Made by a program: the position numbers and the translations under genes. A stretch of 5,949 bases of DNA from AP-16 sp036395835 (GTDB taxonomy: Bacteria > Pseudomonadota > Alphaproteobacteria > Rhizobiales > Xanthobacteraceae), in the NCBI GenBank assembly GCA_036395835.1, contig DASWCW010000047.1:1-5949 (forward strand). Direction: 5' to 3'. The notes beneath the pieces were generated by a model, which was given only the letters and a program-made list of their open reading frames with translations, had not been told where the DNA came from and searched no databases. Shown in pieces: positions 1-5,226 of this stretch (its first letter is position 1; the number at the start of each line of letters is the position of its first letter).

Positions 1-782
1 ACGAGTTCGACCGGCTGTCCGGATTCCTTGAGCAGGAAGATGTTGTACTCGTTGCCGTCGGCCATGATCGCGCGCTCGCCGAGCGCGAGCTTCTTGGGCG
101 GGTCGGCCGAGGACTGCACCTGCATGACGTTCTGCTTGGCAAGCTGCTCGAAATACGACCAGCCGAGATCGCGCGACATCTGAAAAGTGGCGGTGAGAAT
201 GGTGCCGCTGTAGCCGGGGTGCGCCTTGACGATCTTGCTCTTCCATTTGGGGTCGAGCAGATCGGCGAAGCTCTTGGGCGCTTCCTCTGGTTTCACCAGC
301 GTGGTGTTATAGGCGATCACGCTGAGCCAGGCGCGCCAAGTCGCAAACAGGCCGTCGGGATCCTTGTGCTCGGCCGGATAGAAACGCGCCACGTCCTCCG
401 GAACGTAGGGCGCGAGCAGCCCTTCGCGCTTCCACACGATGAAATGCGCGGCGTCGGAGGAATTGACGACGTCGACGGCGTAGATGCGGCTGCCGTACTC
501 CTGGCCGATGCGCTGGAACACCCGCTCGGCCCCGGCGCGTTCGACCCGGCACGCGACACCTGGATATTTTGCCTCGAACGCGCGGGCGATCTTCTCCGCG
601 ACGGGAAGATCGACCGAGGTGTACCAGGCGAGCTTGCCTTCCTTTTGTGCGGCGGCGATCAGTTCGGGCGTGATCGCGGCGGCCGGCGGCGCTGCCGCCA
701 TCACCCGCGTCTCGGCGACCCCGAGTGCGAGCGCGGCCGAACCGATCAGCACGTCCCGCCGGGAGAGTTTTTTGCCTGGCAT
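1..782 (-). CDS. ABC transporter periplasmic substrate-binding protein (family 1, AfuA/FbpA-like), C-terminus off the left edge
   Basis: Minus-strand gene of which 260 codons are present. It would bind a solute in the periplasm and deliver it to an ABC importer. The N-terminus carries a twin-arginine signal: SRRDVLIG at residues 7-14, a hydrophobic stretch to about residue 23, and a likely cleavage after VMA at about 29. The mature part starts with the pattern usual for COG1840 iron/2-aminoethylphosphonate-type binding proteins: an ITPELIAAAQKEGKL helix (37-51), WYTSVD (53-58), then an AFEAKYPGV segment. Later come the hinge-like WRAWLSVIAYNT, FADLLDPKWKSKI and MADGNEYNIFLL. Family members are about 340 residues, so roughly 80-90 C-terminal residues are missing. 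The ATG at 780-782 has an AGGA about 8 bases upstream. Permease and ATPase genes, if linked, would lie beyond the left edge. The substrate cannot be named; ferric iron is only one possibility. Confidence 0.9.
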   Translation of the reverse strand, partial: MPGKKLSRRDVLIGSAALALGVAETRVMAAAPPAAAITPELIAAAQKEGKLAWYTSVDLPVAEKIARAFEAKYPGVACRVERAGAERVFQRIGQEYGSRIYAVDVVNSSDAAHFIVWKREGLLAPYVPEDVARFYPAEHKDPDGLFATWRAWLSVIAYNTTLVKPEEAPKSFADLLDPKWKSKIVKAHPGYSGTILTATFQMSRDLGWSYFEQLAKQNVMQVQSSADPPKKLALGERAIMADGNEYNIFLLKESGQPVEL

Positions 783-966
783 CGCGTTTCCTGTGCGTTT
801 CCTACACGGTTCGAGGGGAGCTTGATGAAGCGGGCGCGGAAATCAAGCCTCATCACGCGGCGGTCGGAACCGGGCGGCTGACGGGCGCGTTGGCTGGTCG
901 AAGATGCCCCAGGCAAAGACCGGGACCTGAATTCGGCAGCGCCGGGCGCACGAAGCGGAGCTCGCC
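783..966. other. Divergent intergenic region between the binding-protein gene and the DUF2892 gene
   Basis: This region must hold both promoters and start sites for two genes pointing away from each other. I found no convincing -35/-10 pair on either strand. The recognisable elements are an AGGA ribosome site for the minus-strand gene, a GGAG ribosome site at 957-960 for the plus-strand gene, and overlapping short inverted repeats at 820-855, listed separately. Readable frames crossing the region are shadows of the flanking genes. Confidence 0.5.
820..855. promoter_or_regulatory. Overlapping inverted repeats, possible operator
   Basis: GCTTGAT (820-826) and ATCAAGC (842-848) are perfect 7-base inverted repeats separated by 15 bases. 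Overlapping them, TGATGA (823-828) mirrors TCATCA (850-855). They lie 38-74 bases upstream of the binding-protein start codon, a suitable place for a regulator site. Repeats this short can arise by chance, and no regulator family is recognised. Confidence 0.2.
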
Positions 967-1425
967 ATGACGATCGCCACTAGCGCGGAGCGCGTCCCCC
1001 GCACCACCGAGGAGGAGATCGACCGCCGCATCCAGGCCGAGATCGAACGCACCGTGCGGTGGCATGCGTCCAATCCGCAGCACATCGCCAAGCGGCTTTG
1101 CGAGCTCGATGCCGAATGGGACGTCGAGCGCGCGATCTACGCCAATGCTTCGACCCTGGCTTTCGCCGGCATCGTGCTCGGCGCCAGGGGCAACAGAAGC
1201 TGGCTCTTGCTCAGCGCGCTGGCGACGGCGTTTCTGTTGCAGCACGCGCTCCGGGGCTGGTGCCCGCCGGTTCCCGTGCTGCGTCAGATGGGCTTCCGCA
1301 CCGCCCGTGAAATCGAGCGCGAACGGCAGGCGTTGAAGGCGTTGCGCGGCGACTTCGCGGAGGTGCATGCGGGACCGGAGCCGGGTACGAGGGCTCAATC
1401 CGCGCTCCGCGCCGCGCAAATCTAA
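967..1425 (+). CDS. DUF2892 (YgaP-like) small inner-membrane protein
   Basis: A 152-residue protein with a charged N-terminal segment (residues 1-56, rich in Glu and Arg, probably helical). Two closely spaced hydrophobic segments follow at about 60-73 and 78-95, separated by a short GARGNRSW turn. After them comes the hallmark WCPPVPVLRQMGFRT (98-112) and a conserved EIERERQALKALRGDF tail (115-130), then a variable end. The hydrophobic pair plus WCPP-x-x-LR-x-x-G-x-RT matches DUF2892 membrane proteins as I recall them from proteobacteria. In E. coli YgaP a similar membrane domain is attached to a rhodanese; no rhodanese is present here. The biochemical role is unknown. The ATG at 967 follows GGAG at 957-960 with a 6-base gap. 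The gene converges on the next one with only 22 bases between the stop codons. Confidence 0.85.
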   Translation: MTIATSAERVPRTTEEEIDRRIQAEIERTVRWHASNPQHIAKRLCELDAEWDVERAIYANASTLAFAGIVLGARGNRSWLLLSALATAFLLQHALRGWCPPVPVLRQMGFRTAREIERERQALKALRGDFAEVHAGPEPGTRAQSALRAAQI

Positions 1426-1447
1426 GACGGCCGGCCACGCGAACAGA

Positions 1448-1801
1448 TCAGCCGTGGCGCCGTTCGAGATCGGCGATCCACCGGAACCCGTCGGCAAGCC
1501 CCAACCATTTTCGTTCCATTCGCAGATAGAAATCACGATCCGCGGCGCGTTTCGCCGACGCGGCCCGCTCGGAATTTTCCACCGCCTTGATGAAACAATC
1601 CTCGATCTCCGGCACGTCCGACCACTTGCCGGGGTCGACCAGCAGGGCATTTTGCTTGGTCCAGACGTGTTCCTTGCGACAGAACGGGCACTCAACGGTC
1701 CTCGGCCCGTCGAAAGCAAGATCGAAATTGTCGGGGTCGGCCTCGATGCCGGTGGAGATGCAACGGCCAGTTCGAGGACACTGGATGAGGACCAGAGTCA
1801 T
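1448..1801 (-). CDS. Small Cys-rich hypothetical protein with zinc-ribbon-like motifs
   Basis: A 117-residue minus-strand gene that I do not recognise by name. Residues 6-19 read IQCPRTGRCISTGI. After about 20 variable residues comes VECPFCRKEHVW (36-47). C38-P-F-C41 with H45 resembles the second knuckle of a zinc ribbon. The first knuckle is CPRTG, which keeps C8, and C14 is a possible extra ligand. The C-terminal half is helical and charged (about 66-114, rich in Arg, Lys and Glu). Similar short proteins with CPxTG...TGI...CPxC...HxW occur as uncharacterised genes in Rhizobiales (recalled, not searched). The start is well supported: AGGAGG lies at 1807-1812 with a 5-base gap to the ATG at 1799-1801, and a promoter-like pair lies further upstream. 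Metal binding and function are inference only. Confidence 0.8.
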   Translation of the reverse strand: MTLVLIQCPRTGRCISTGIEADPDNFDLAFDGPRTVECPFCRKEHVWTKQNALLVDPGKWSDVPEIEDCFIKAVENSERAASAKRAADRDFYLRMERKWLGLADGFRWIADLERRHG

Positions 1802-1833
1802 TCCGGCCTCCTGCGATGCCTCATCCCCACCCC

Positions 1834-1862
1834 AGTACAGCCCCGGCCGCCGCTGCAGTCAA
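1834..1862 (-). promoter_or_regulatory. Sigma-70-like promoter for the small Cys-rich gene
   Basis: Read on the minus strand, TTGACT (1857-1862) matches the -35 consensus at five of six bases. A 17-base spacer separates it from TGTACT (1834-1839), which matches the -10 consensus at four of six. Transcription would start near 1827, leaving a leader of about 26 bases that contains the strong AGGAGG ribosome site. Spacing, orientation and distance to the start codon are all right. This is the best promoter candidate in the window. Confidence 0.5.
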
Positions 1863-1987
1863 CCCGGAAGTCTGCCTTCATTTTCCGCATCCATGCTGTT
1901 CGTCGCATGCTCCATCTGCGCTGGGATCAACCGGACGCTCCGATCAGGTTTTCCTCCTCGCGTGCCGTACCGGGAACCTTGCGTTTT

Positions 1988-2028
1988 GCAGGGCCCTGCC
2001 GCACAAAGCCTGCGAATAGTGTGGGCCC
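1988..2028. promoter_or_regulatory. 12-base palindrome plus a second GGGCCC core upstream of the methyltransferase gene
   Basis: GCAGGGCCCTGC at 1988-1999 is a perfect palindrome. A second GGGCCC lies at 2023-2028, 32 bases away centre to centre, close to three helical turns. Together AGGGCCC (1990-1996) and GGGCCCT (2023-2029) also form a 7-base inverted repeat. The block sits 16-57 bases before the start codon at 2045, between two divergent genes, as an operator might. A TTGCGT at 1979-1984 could be a -35, but the matching -10 (CACAAA) is poor. The operator role is a guess. Confidence 0.25.
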
Positions 2029-2044
2029 TCGACGGGACGAGCTC

Positions 2045-2713
2045 ATGATCGACTTTGCCGAGGCGCGGCGGACAATGGTCGAGGGCCAGGTCCGCACCTA
2101 TGACGTGACCGACCTGCGGGTCTTGGCCGCGATGCTCGAAGTGCCGCGGGAACATTTCGTCCCGGACGAGAAGCAGGCCCTGGCCTATGCCGACGGGGAT
2201 CTGAGCTTGGTCAACGCGAAGGACGGGCGGGCACCGCGTTATCTTCTCAAACCCGCGGTTCTGGCGAGACTGATCCAGGAGGCGGAGATCGCGGCAACAG
2301 ATCGCGTTCTCGATGTCGGCTGCGCGACCGGCTATTCGTCCGCCGTTTTGAGCAAGCTTGCGGGCAGCATCGTCGCGCTCGAGGAAGATTCGCACCTGGC
2401 CTCGCTCGCCAGGGAAAAACTCGCCCGCGTTGGGGCCGCGAACGTCACGATCGTGATCGGTCCGCTCACGGCGGGCGCGCCGGCACAAGCCCCGTTCGAC
2501 GTCATTCTGCTCAACGGCGCGACAGAGATCCTTCCCCAAAGCCTGTGCCGACAGCTCAAGGACGGCGGGCGGCTGGCATGCGTGTTCGGCCGAGCACCCG
2601 GAAGGGCGACGGTTTACCGGTCGGTTTCCGGACACGTGACGGGGCAGCCGGTGTTCGATGCGGCCGCGCCCCTGCTGCCTGGCTTCGCCAAGCCGCCGGA
2701 GTTCGTGTTTTAG
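2045..2713 (+). CDS. Protein-L-isoaspartate O-methyltransferase family protein (divergent, SAM-dependent)
   Basis: A 222-residue protein with a Rossmann-type methyltransferase fold. The N-terminal helix region (MIDFAEARRTMVEGQVRTYD, then MLEVPREHFVP at 30-40) is typical of the Pcm/PIMT family. SAM-binding motif I is VLDVGCATGY (88-97). An acidic residue for the SAM ribose lies in ALEED (111-115), followed by APFDVILLNGA (149-159) and LKDGGRL (171-177). The C-terminus PLLPGFAKPPEFVF resembles the alphaproteobacterial PIMT paralogue usually found next to tolC. Two hallmarks of true repair enzymes are altered. The QTISQP active-site stretch of E. coli Pcm is RYLLKP here (65-70), and the GDG before the APFD strand is GPL (139-141). 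Isoaspartyl repair is therefore the family label, not an established activity. The frame stays open upstream, but homology begins at the ATG at 2045; only a weak GGGA precedes it. Confidence 0.85.
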   Translation: MIDFAEARRTMVEGQVRTYDVTDLRVLAAMLEVPREHFVPDEKQALAYADGDLSLVNAKDGRAPRYLLKPAVLARLIQEAEIAATDRVLDVGCATGYSSAVLSKLAGSIVALEEDSHLASLAREKLARVGAANVTIVIGPLTAGAPAQAPFDVILLNGATEILPQSLCRQLKDGGRLACVFGRAPGRATVYRSVSGHVTGQPVFDAAAPLLPGFAKPPEFVF

Positions 2714-2771
2714 CCGCGCCGCAAATCGCGTCGAAATCCCTGAATTTGCACCCGTTGCCGGGCCGGGACTG

Positions 2772-2802
2772 TGGCGCGAAAGCGCTACCGGGCATCTTTT
2801 TT
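2772..2802 (+). terminator. Possible weak terminator after the methyltransferase gene
   Basis: TGGCGC (2772-2777) and GCGCTA (2782-2787) form a 6-base stem, including one G-T pair, around a GAAA tetraloop (2778-2781). A run of six T lies at 2797-2802. Nine bases separate stem and T-run, more than in a standard intrinsic terminator, so this is only suggestive. Confidence 0.25.
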
Positions 2803-2893
2803 CCGGAAACTCGGGGTCCGGGGGTTTCAAGACTCTACCCGCCCGCCTAAGCTTGGCACGTACTCCGTCACCTCCGGACAGCAAGTCCGGGGG
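2803..2893 (+). repeat. Two related inverted-repeat units in the tolC leader
   Basis: The second unit is the stronger. CCTCCGGAC (2871-2879) pairs with GTCCGGGGG (2885-2893) as a 9-base stem with one G-T pair around the loop AGCAA. The first unit has CCGGA (2803-2807) facing TCCGG (2817-2821), or alternatively GAAACTC (2806-2812) facing GGGTTTC (2822-2828). The 9-mer GTCCGGGGG is repeated exactly at 2816-2824 and 2885-2893. The second hairpin ends 27 bases before the proposed tolC start. No T-run follows it, so it is not a normal terminator. It could be a leader structure or a protein site. Confidence 0.4.
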
Positions 2894-2920
2894 GCGGAAC
2901 TTGTTGGGGACCGTCGACGG

Positions 2921-4341
2921 GTGGGTAAGGTGCGGAGCAGGAACGTCCGCCGAGCGATCGGGGCGGCTGCAATCGCTGTCGTCGGCGTGGTGGGAGCTTG
3001 GCCGCAGGTCTGCGGTGCCGAGACGATGGAGTCTGCCCTCGTCCAAGCCTACCAGAACAACCCGCAGCTCAATGCCCAGCGCGCCAGCGCGCGCGTGACC
3101 GACGAGGCGGTTCCGCAGGCCCTGTCCGGGTATCGTCCGCGCGCCAGCGTGACGGCGACGCTGGGCGAGCAATATTCCGATGTCACGACCCGAGCCAACA
3201 GCCAGGGCATCAACACCTACGCGCGCAGCCACGCGACCACCACGCCATACAGCGGCACCGGGACGGTGAGCCAAACGCTGTTCAACGGCTTTCAGACGGC
3301 GAACCGGACCCGCGTGGCGGAAAGCCAGGTCTCGGCCGCGCGCGAGGGGCTGCGGATCATGGAGCAGACGGTGCTCCTCGCCGCCGCAACCGCCTATATG
3401 GACGTGCTGCGCGATACTGCAAATCTGGAGGTCCAGCGCACCAACGTGCGGGTGTTGGAGGAGACGCTCAAGCAGACTCGCGACCGATTCAACGTCGGTG
3501 ACTCACCAGGACCGATGTGGCCCAGGCGGAGGCCCAGCTTGCCGCGGGCCAATCCGCAGTGGCTGCCTCCGAATCGATCCTGAACACTTCGCGGGCGAAC
3601 TACCGGCAGGTGGTGGGCACCGAGGCGGTCAATCTCGCCCCGGGCTCACCGGTCGACCGCTTTTCGCCGCGGGTGCTCTCCGCCGCGATCGATAACGGGC
3701 TTTCCGAGAACCCCAACGTGACTTCGGCCATGTACGGCGTCGATGTCGCGCATCTGCAGGTCAAGATCAACGAGGGCGCGCTATTTCCGAATTTGAGCCT
3801 GCAGGGCAATGTGCAGTACGCCAGCTTTCCCCAGCTCTCGATCGTCCACCAGTTCAGCACCTCGGTCATAGGTCAGCTGACGGTTCCGCTCTACCAGGGC
3901 GGCGGCGAATTCTCGCTGATCCGTCAATCCAAGGAGAGCCTGTCGCAGCAGCGGCTCAACCTCGATCAGGTCCGCAATCAGACGCGGCAGGCCGTGGTGC
4001 AGGCATGGGGCCAGGTCCAGGCCGCCAAGGCTCAGATCGCGGCCGCGCAATCCCAGGTCGCTTCCTCGGAAGTGGCGCTCAACGGCGTCCGCGAGGAAGC
4101 CCGCGTCGGCCAGCGCACCACGCTCGACGTGCTCAATGCCCAGCAGGCTCTGGTGAACGCCCGCGTTCAGCTCGTCACCGCGCAGCACGATCGCGTGGTC
4201 GCCTCCTACAACTTGCTCGCCGCGGTGGGCAGGCTCTCGCCGCAGGTGCTCGGGTTGCCGACCAGCGTCTACGACCCGATGGTCCATTATCAGCAGGTGC
4301 GCGATGCCTGGACCGGCATTCGCAACCCCGACGGGCGCTGA
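2921..4341 (+). pseudogene. tolC: TolC-family outer-membrane efflux/secretion channel, interrupted by a one-base frameshift
   Basis: Outer-membrane channel partner of type I secretion and multidrug efflux systems, normally a trimer. I place the start at GTG 2921 (GGGGA 10 bases upstream; GTG 2930 also possible). A signal peptide follows: basic VGKVRSRNVRR, hydrophobic residues 12-27, cleavage near VCG-AE (32/33). The mature protein begins ETMESALVQAYQNNPQLNAQRA, a classic TolC start. The first outer-membrane-efflux repeat includes VSQTLFNGF and RDRFNVG. The second includes VPLYQGGG, VGQRTTLDVLNAQQAL and VASYNLLAAVGRL. The first half is read in one frame up to about 3502, where it would run into an unrelated 27-residue tail ending at 3583. 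The second half (274 residues from GTG 3517) is in another frame. Restoring one base gives about 473 residues, a normal family length. As written, the second half has no signal peptide and cannot form a channel. The frames look intact otherwise, so this is a recent mutation or a sequence error. Confidence 0.88.
3497..3517 (+). other. Frameshift site in tolC (one base missing)
   Basis: In the upstream frame the codons are GGT GAC (3497-3502). The downstream frame resumes at CTC ACC AGG ACC GAT GTG (3502-3519). In that second frame TGA at 3499-3501 blocks reading from upstream. Adding one base after GA gives VG-(D/E)-LTRTDVAQAEAQL. This aligns without gaps to the internal duplicate VGQRTTLDVLNAQQAL in the second half of the same protein, so one missing base is the simplest repair. 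There is no homopolymer and no X-XXY-YYZ slippery heptamer, so programmed frameshifting is unlikely. An AGGA at 3508-3511 sits 5 bases before GTG 3517 and could by chance allow internal initiation. Confidence 0.85.
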
Positions 4342-4353
4342 ATTGGACTCTGA

Positions 4354-4378
4354 GCGCGATCGGTGCCCGCGGTCGTGT
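4354..4378 (+). other. Imperfect hairpin just after tolC
   Basis: GCGCGATCG (4354-4362) can pair with CGGTCGTGT (4370-4378) as a 9-base stem with three G-T pairs and a 7-base loop, starting 12 bases after the tolC stop. No T-run follows, so it is not a standard intrinsic terminator. It may be a Rho-region structure, a 3'-end protecting stem, or chance in GC-rich sequence. Confidence 0.25.
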
Positions 4379-4392
4379 CCACAGGCCGTTGC

Positions 4393-4420
4393 TTGCCTTC
4401 GATCTGCCCCGTGCCATGAT
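4393..4420 (+). promoter_or_regulatory. Possible promoter for the PopZ-like gene
   Basis: TTGCCT (4393-4398, four of six -35 matches) and CATGAT (4415-4420, four of six -10 matches) are separated by 16 bases. They lie about 70 bases before the start codon, in the gap after tolC. The matches are moderate, and alphaproteobacterial promoters vary, so the call is tentative. Confidence 0.3.
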
Positions 4421-4454
4421 CTTGCGCGAGTGATTCGCTGCACCCGGAGCGGCG

Positions 4455-4480
4455 ATCGCGCGATTCGCGCGGTGGTGAGG
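4455..4480 (+). promoter_or_regulatory. Hairpin abutting the ribosome site of the PopZ-like gene
   Basis: ATCGCGCG (4455-4462) and CGCGCGGT (4466-4473) form an 8-base stem with one G-T pair around a 3-base ATT loop. The tight loop would probably open the inner pair. The stem ends directly at the Shine-Dalgarno stretch GGTGAGG (4474-4480 with one extra G), which lies 8 bases before the ATG at 4489. Such a stem could affect ribosome access. This is inferred from position only. Confidence 0.3.
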
Positions 4481-4488
4481 ATGCGCGC

Positions 4489-5106
4489 ATGACGCAGCCG
4501 GCAAAGTCCCAAGAGCCGTCGATGGAGGAGATACTGGCCTCCATCCGGCGGATCATCGCGGATGAGGAAGCGACGAAACCGCAGACGCGAGCGGCGCCCG
4601 AGCCGGATCTCGAGCGGTCGGAGCCCGCCTCACTCGGCGCACCCGTTGAGCCCGTCGAGCAGGACGAGATCGAGACGGCGCCGGCGGCGCCGGTCGGGCA
4701 GGCGCACCCGGAGTCGAAGCCCGAGCCCGACAGCCTCGGTCTTGCGGAAAGCATGCCGGATCCCGATGCCGAGGCTGCTTTCTCCGACATCGATGCCTAC
4801 GCGAACGAGAATTTCGAGGATCCGCCGGTGCCGCCCGCGCATGCCGCCCGGCAGGCCGGCGGACCCTTGCGCGCGCTGGAAGCCCCGAAGCCTTTGCTGT
4901 CGGCGGAGGCGACCGATGCGGTCAATTCCGCTTTCGGCACGCTCGCGCATACGGTCCTGGTGCAGAATGCGCGCACGCTCGAGGATCTCGTGAGAGAAAT
5001 GCTGCGCCCGATGCTCAAGACCTGGCTCGACGACAATCTGCCAAATCTGGTCGAGCGGCTGGTCCGCGCCGAGATCGAGCGCGTGTCGCGCGGTCATCCG
5101 GGCTGA
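4489..5106 (+). CDS. popZ: PopZ-like polar organising protein (DUF2497 family)
   Basis: A 205-residue protein with the three-part PopZ layout. First is a conserved N-terminal helix, EPSMEEILASIRRIIADEE (9-27). Next is an acidic, proline-rich, low-complexity linker (about 28-115) expected to be disordered. Last is a conserved C-terminal block: a LLSAEATDAVNSAFGTLAHTV helix (136-156), then RTLEDLVREMLRPMLKTWLDDNLPNLVERLVRAEIERV (162-199). In Caulobacter, PopZ forms a mesh at the cell pole through its C-terminal helices and binds client proteins, including the chromosome-partitioning protein ParB, through its N-terminal part. Polar scaffolding is inferred for this one from family membership. The ATG at 4489 has GAGG 8 bases upstream, and the N-terminus matches family starts; the ATG at 4481 is out of frame. 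The linker length varies freely in the family. Its position before valS is common in Rhizobiales. Confidence 0.85.
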   Translation: MTQPAKSQEPSMEEILASIRRIIADEEATKPQTRAAPEPDLERSEPASLGAPVEPVEQDEIETAPAAPVGQAHPESKPEPDSLGLAESMPDPDAEAAFSDIDAYANENFEDPPVPPAHAARQAGGPLRALEAPKPLLSAEATDAVNSAFGTLAHTVLVQNARTLEDLVREMLRPMLKTWLDDNLPNLVERLVRAEIERVSRGHPG

Positions 5107-5176
5107 AAACGGCCGAAGCGCCGCAACCGGCCGAACCGGCTGGGGCTTTCGGAATTGCTGCCCTCCTCGCCGGACA

Positions 5177-5206
5177 TTGACAGCCGCAAGGCCGCTGGGC
5201 TTGTTA
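5177..5206 (+). promoter_or_regulatory. Possible promoter for valS
   Basis: TTGACA at 5177-5182 is a perfect -35 hexamer, placed 45 bases before the valS start. At 17-18 bases spacing the -10 position reads CTTGTT or TTGTTA (5200-5206), a poor match. It may be a weak or activator-dependent promoter, or a chance hexamer. Confidence 0.3.
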
Positions 5207-5214
5207 CCGGCCTT
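5188..5214 (+). promoter_or_regulatory. Hairpin in the valS leader
   Basis: AAGGCCG (5188-5194) and CGGCCTT (5208-5214) are perfect 7-base inverted repeats with a 13-base loop, ending 12 bases before the valS ATG. The stem overlaps the weak ribosome-site area and the putative -10. No T-box features are visible. A role in translation control is possible but unproven. Confidence 0.3.
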
Positions 5215-5226
5215 CGCGAGCGCAGC

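Larger units (their letters stand above)
2714..2920 (+). other. Intergenic leader between the methyltransferase gene and tolC
   Basis: About 207 bases carrying several hairpin-forming sequences (listed separately) and no gene that I can support. The frame of tolC stays open through it to an ATG at 2771, but that stretch lacks signal-peptide character and lies over the hairpins, so I read it as non-coding. No clear sigma-70 promoter was found. Confidence 0.5.

Noticed and set aside
219..881. A 220-codon plus-strand reading frame
   Set aside because: It lies opposite the binding-protein gene, whose minus-strand translation has a Tat signal and family motifs; the plus-strand frame has Arg/Gly/Asp-rich shadow composition and no recognisable domain.
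1426..1447. Bidirectional terminator between the convergent genes
   Set aside because: The 22-base gap holds the palindrome GGCCGGCC (1429-1436) but no stem with a loop and no T-run.
853..1719. A 288-codon minus-strand frame over the DUF2892 gene and the small Cys-rich gene
   Set aside because: Shadow frame in GC-rich DNA. It overlaps two better supported genes and has low-complexity Arg/Pro/Ala composition.
1367..2044. Upstream extension of the methyltransferase frame
   Set aside because: The frame happens to stay open across the opposite-strand small gene and the intergenic region. Family homology begins only at the ATG at 2045.
2853..2869. Sigma-54-like element TTGGCACG upstream of tolC
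   Set aside because: The -24 half matches well, but the -12 position reads CCGTC instead of TTGCA, so the essential GC is missing at the correct spacing.
2771..2920. Extended N-terminus for TolC from ATG 2771
   Set aside because: The extra 50 residues have no signal-peptide character and would bury the real signal peptide; the stretch also overlaps the leader hairpins.
1859..3274. A 471-codon minus-strand frame over the methyltransferase gene and tolC
   Set aside because: It runs opposite two recognised genes, crosses an intergenic leader and shows no domain. Long antisense frames are expected from GC third-position bias.
3497..3517. Programmed ribosomal frameshift in tolC
   Set aside because: There is no slippery heptamer and no reason for recoding in this family; a one-base loss explains the data more simply.
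3781..4512. A 243-codon minus-strand frame over the second half of tolC
   Set aside because: Antisense shadow of the TolC helices; no domain, and it runs across the tolC 3' end into the next leader.
5107..5226. T-box riboswitch or tRNA-like element before valS
   Set aside because: No T-box sequence, specifier loop or terminator/antiterminator pair is visible, and T-boxes are essentially a feature of Firmicutes and some Actinobacteria.
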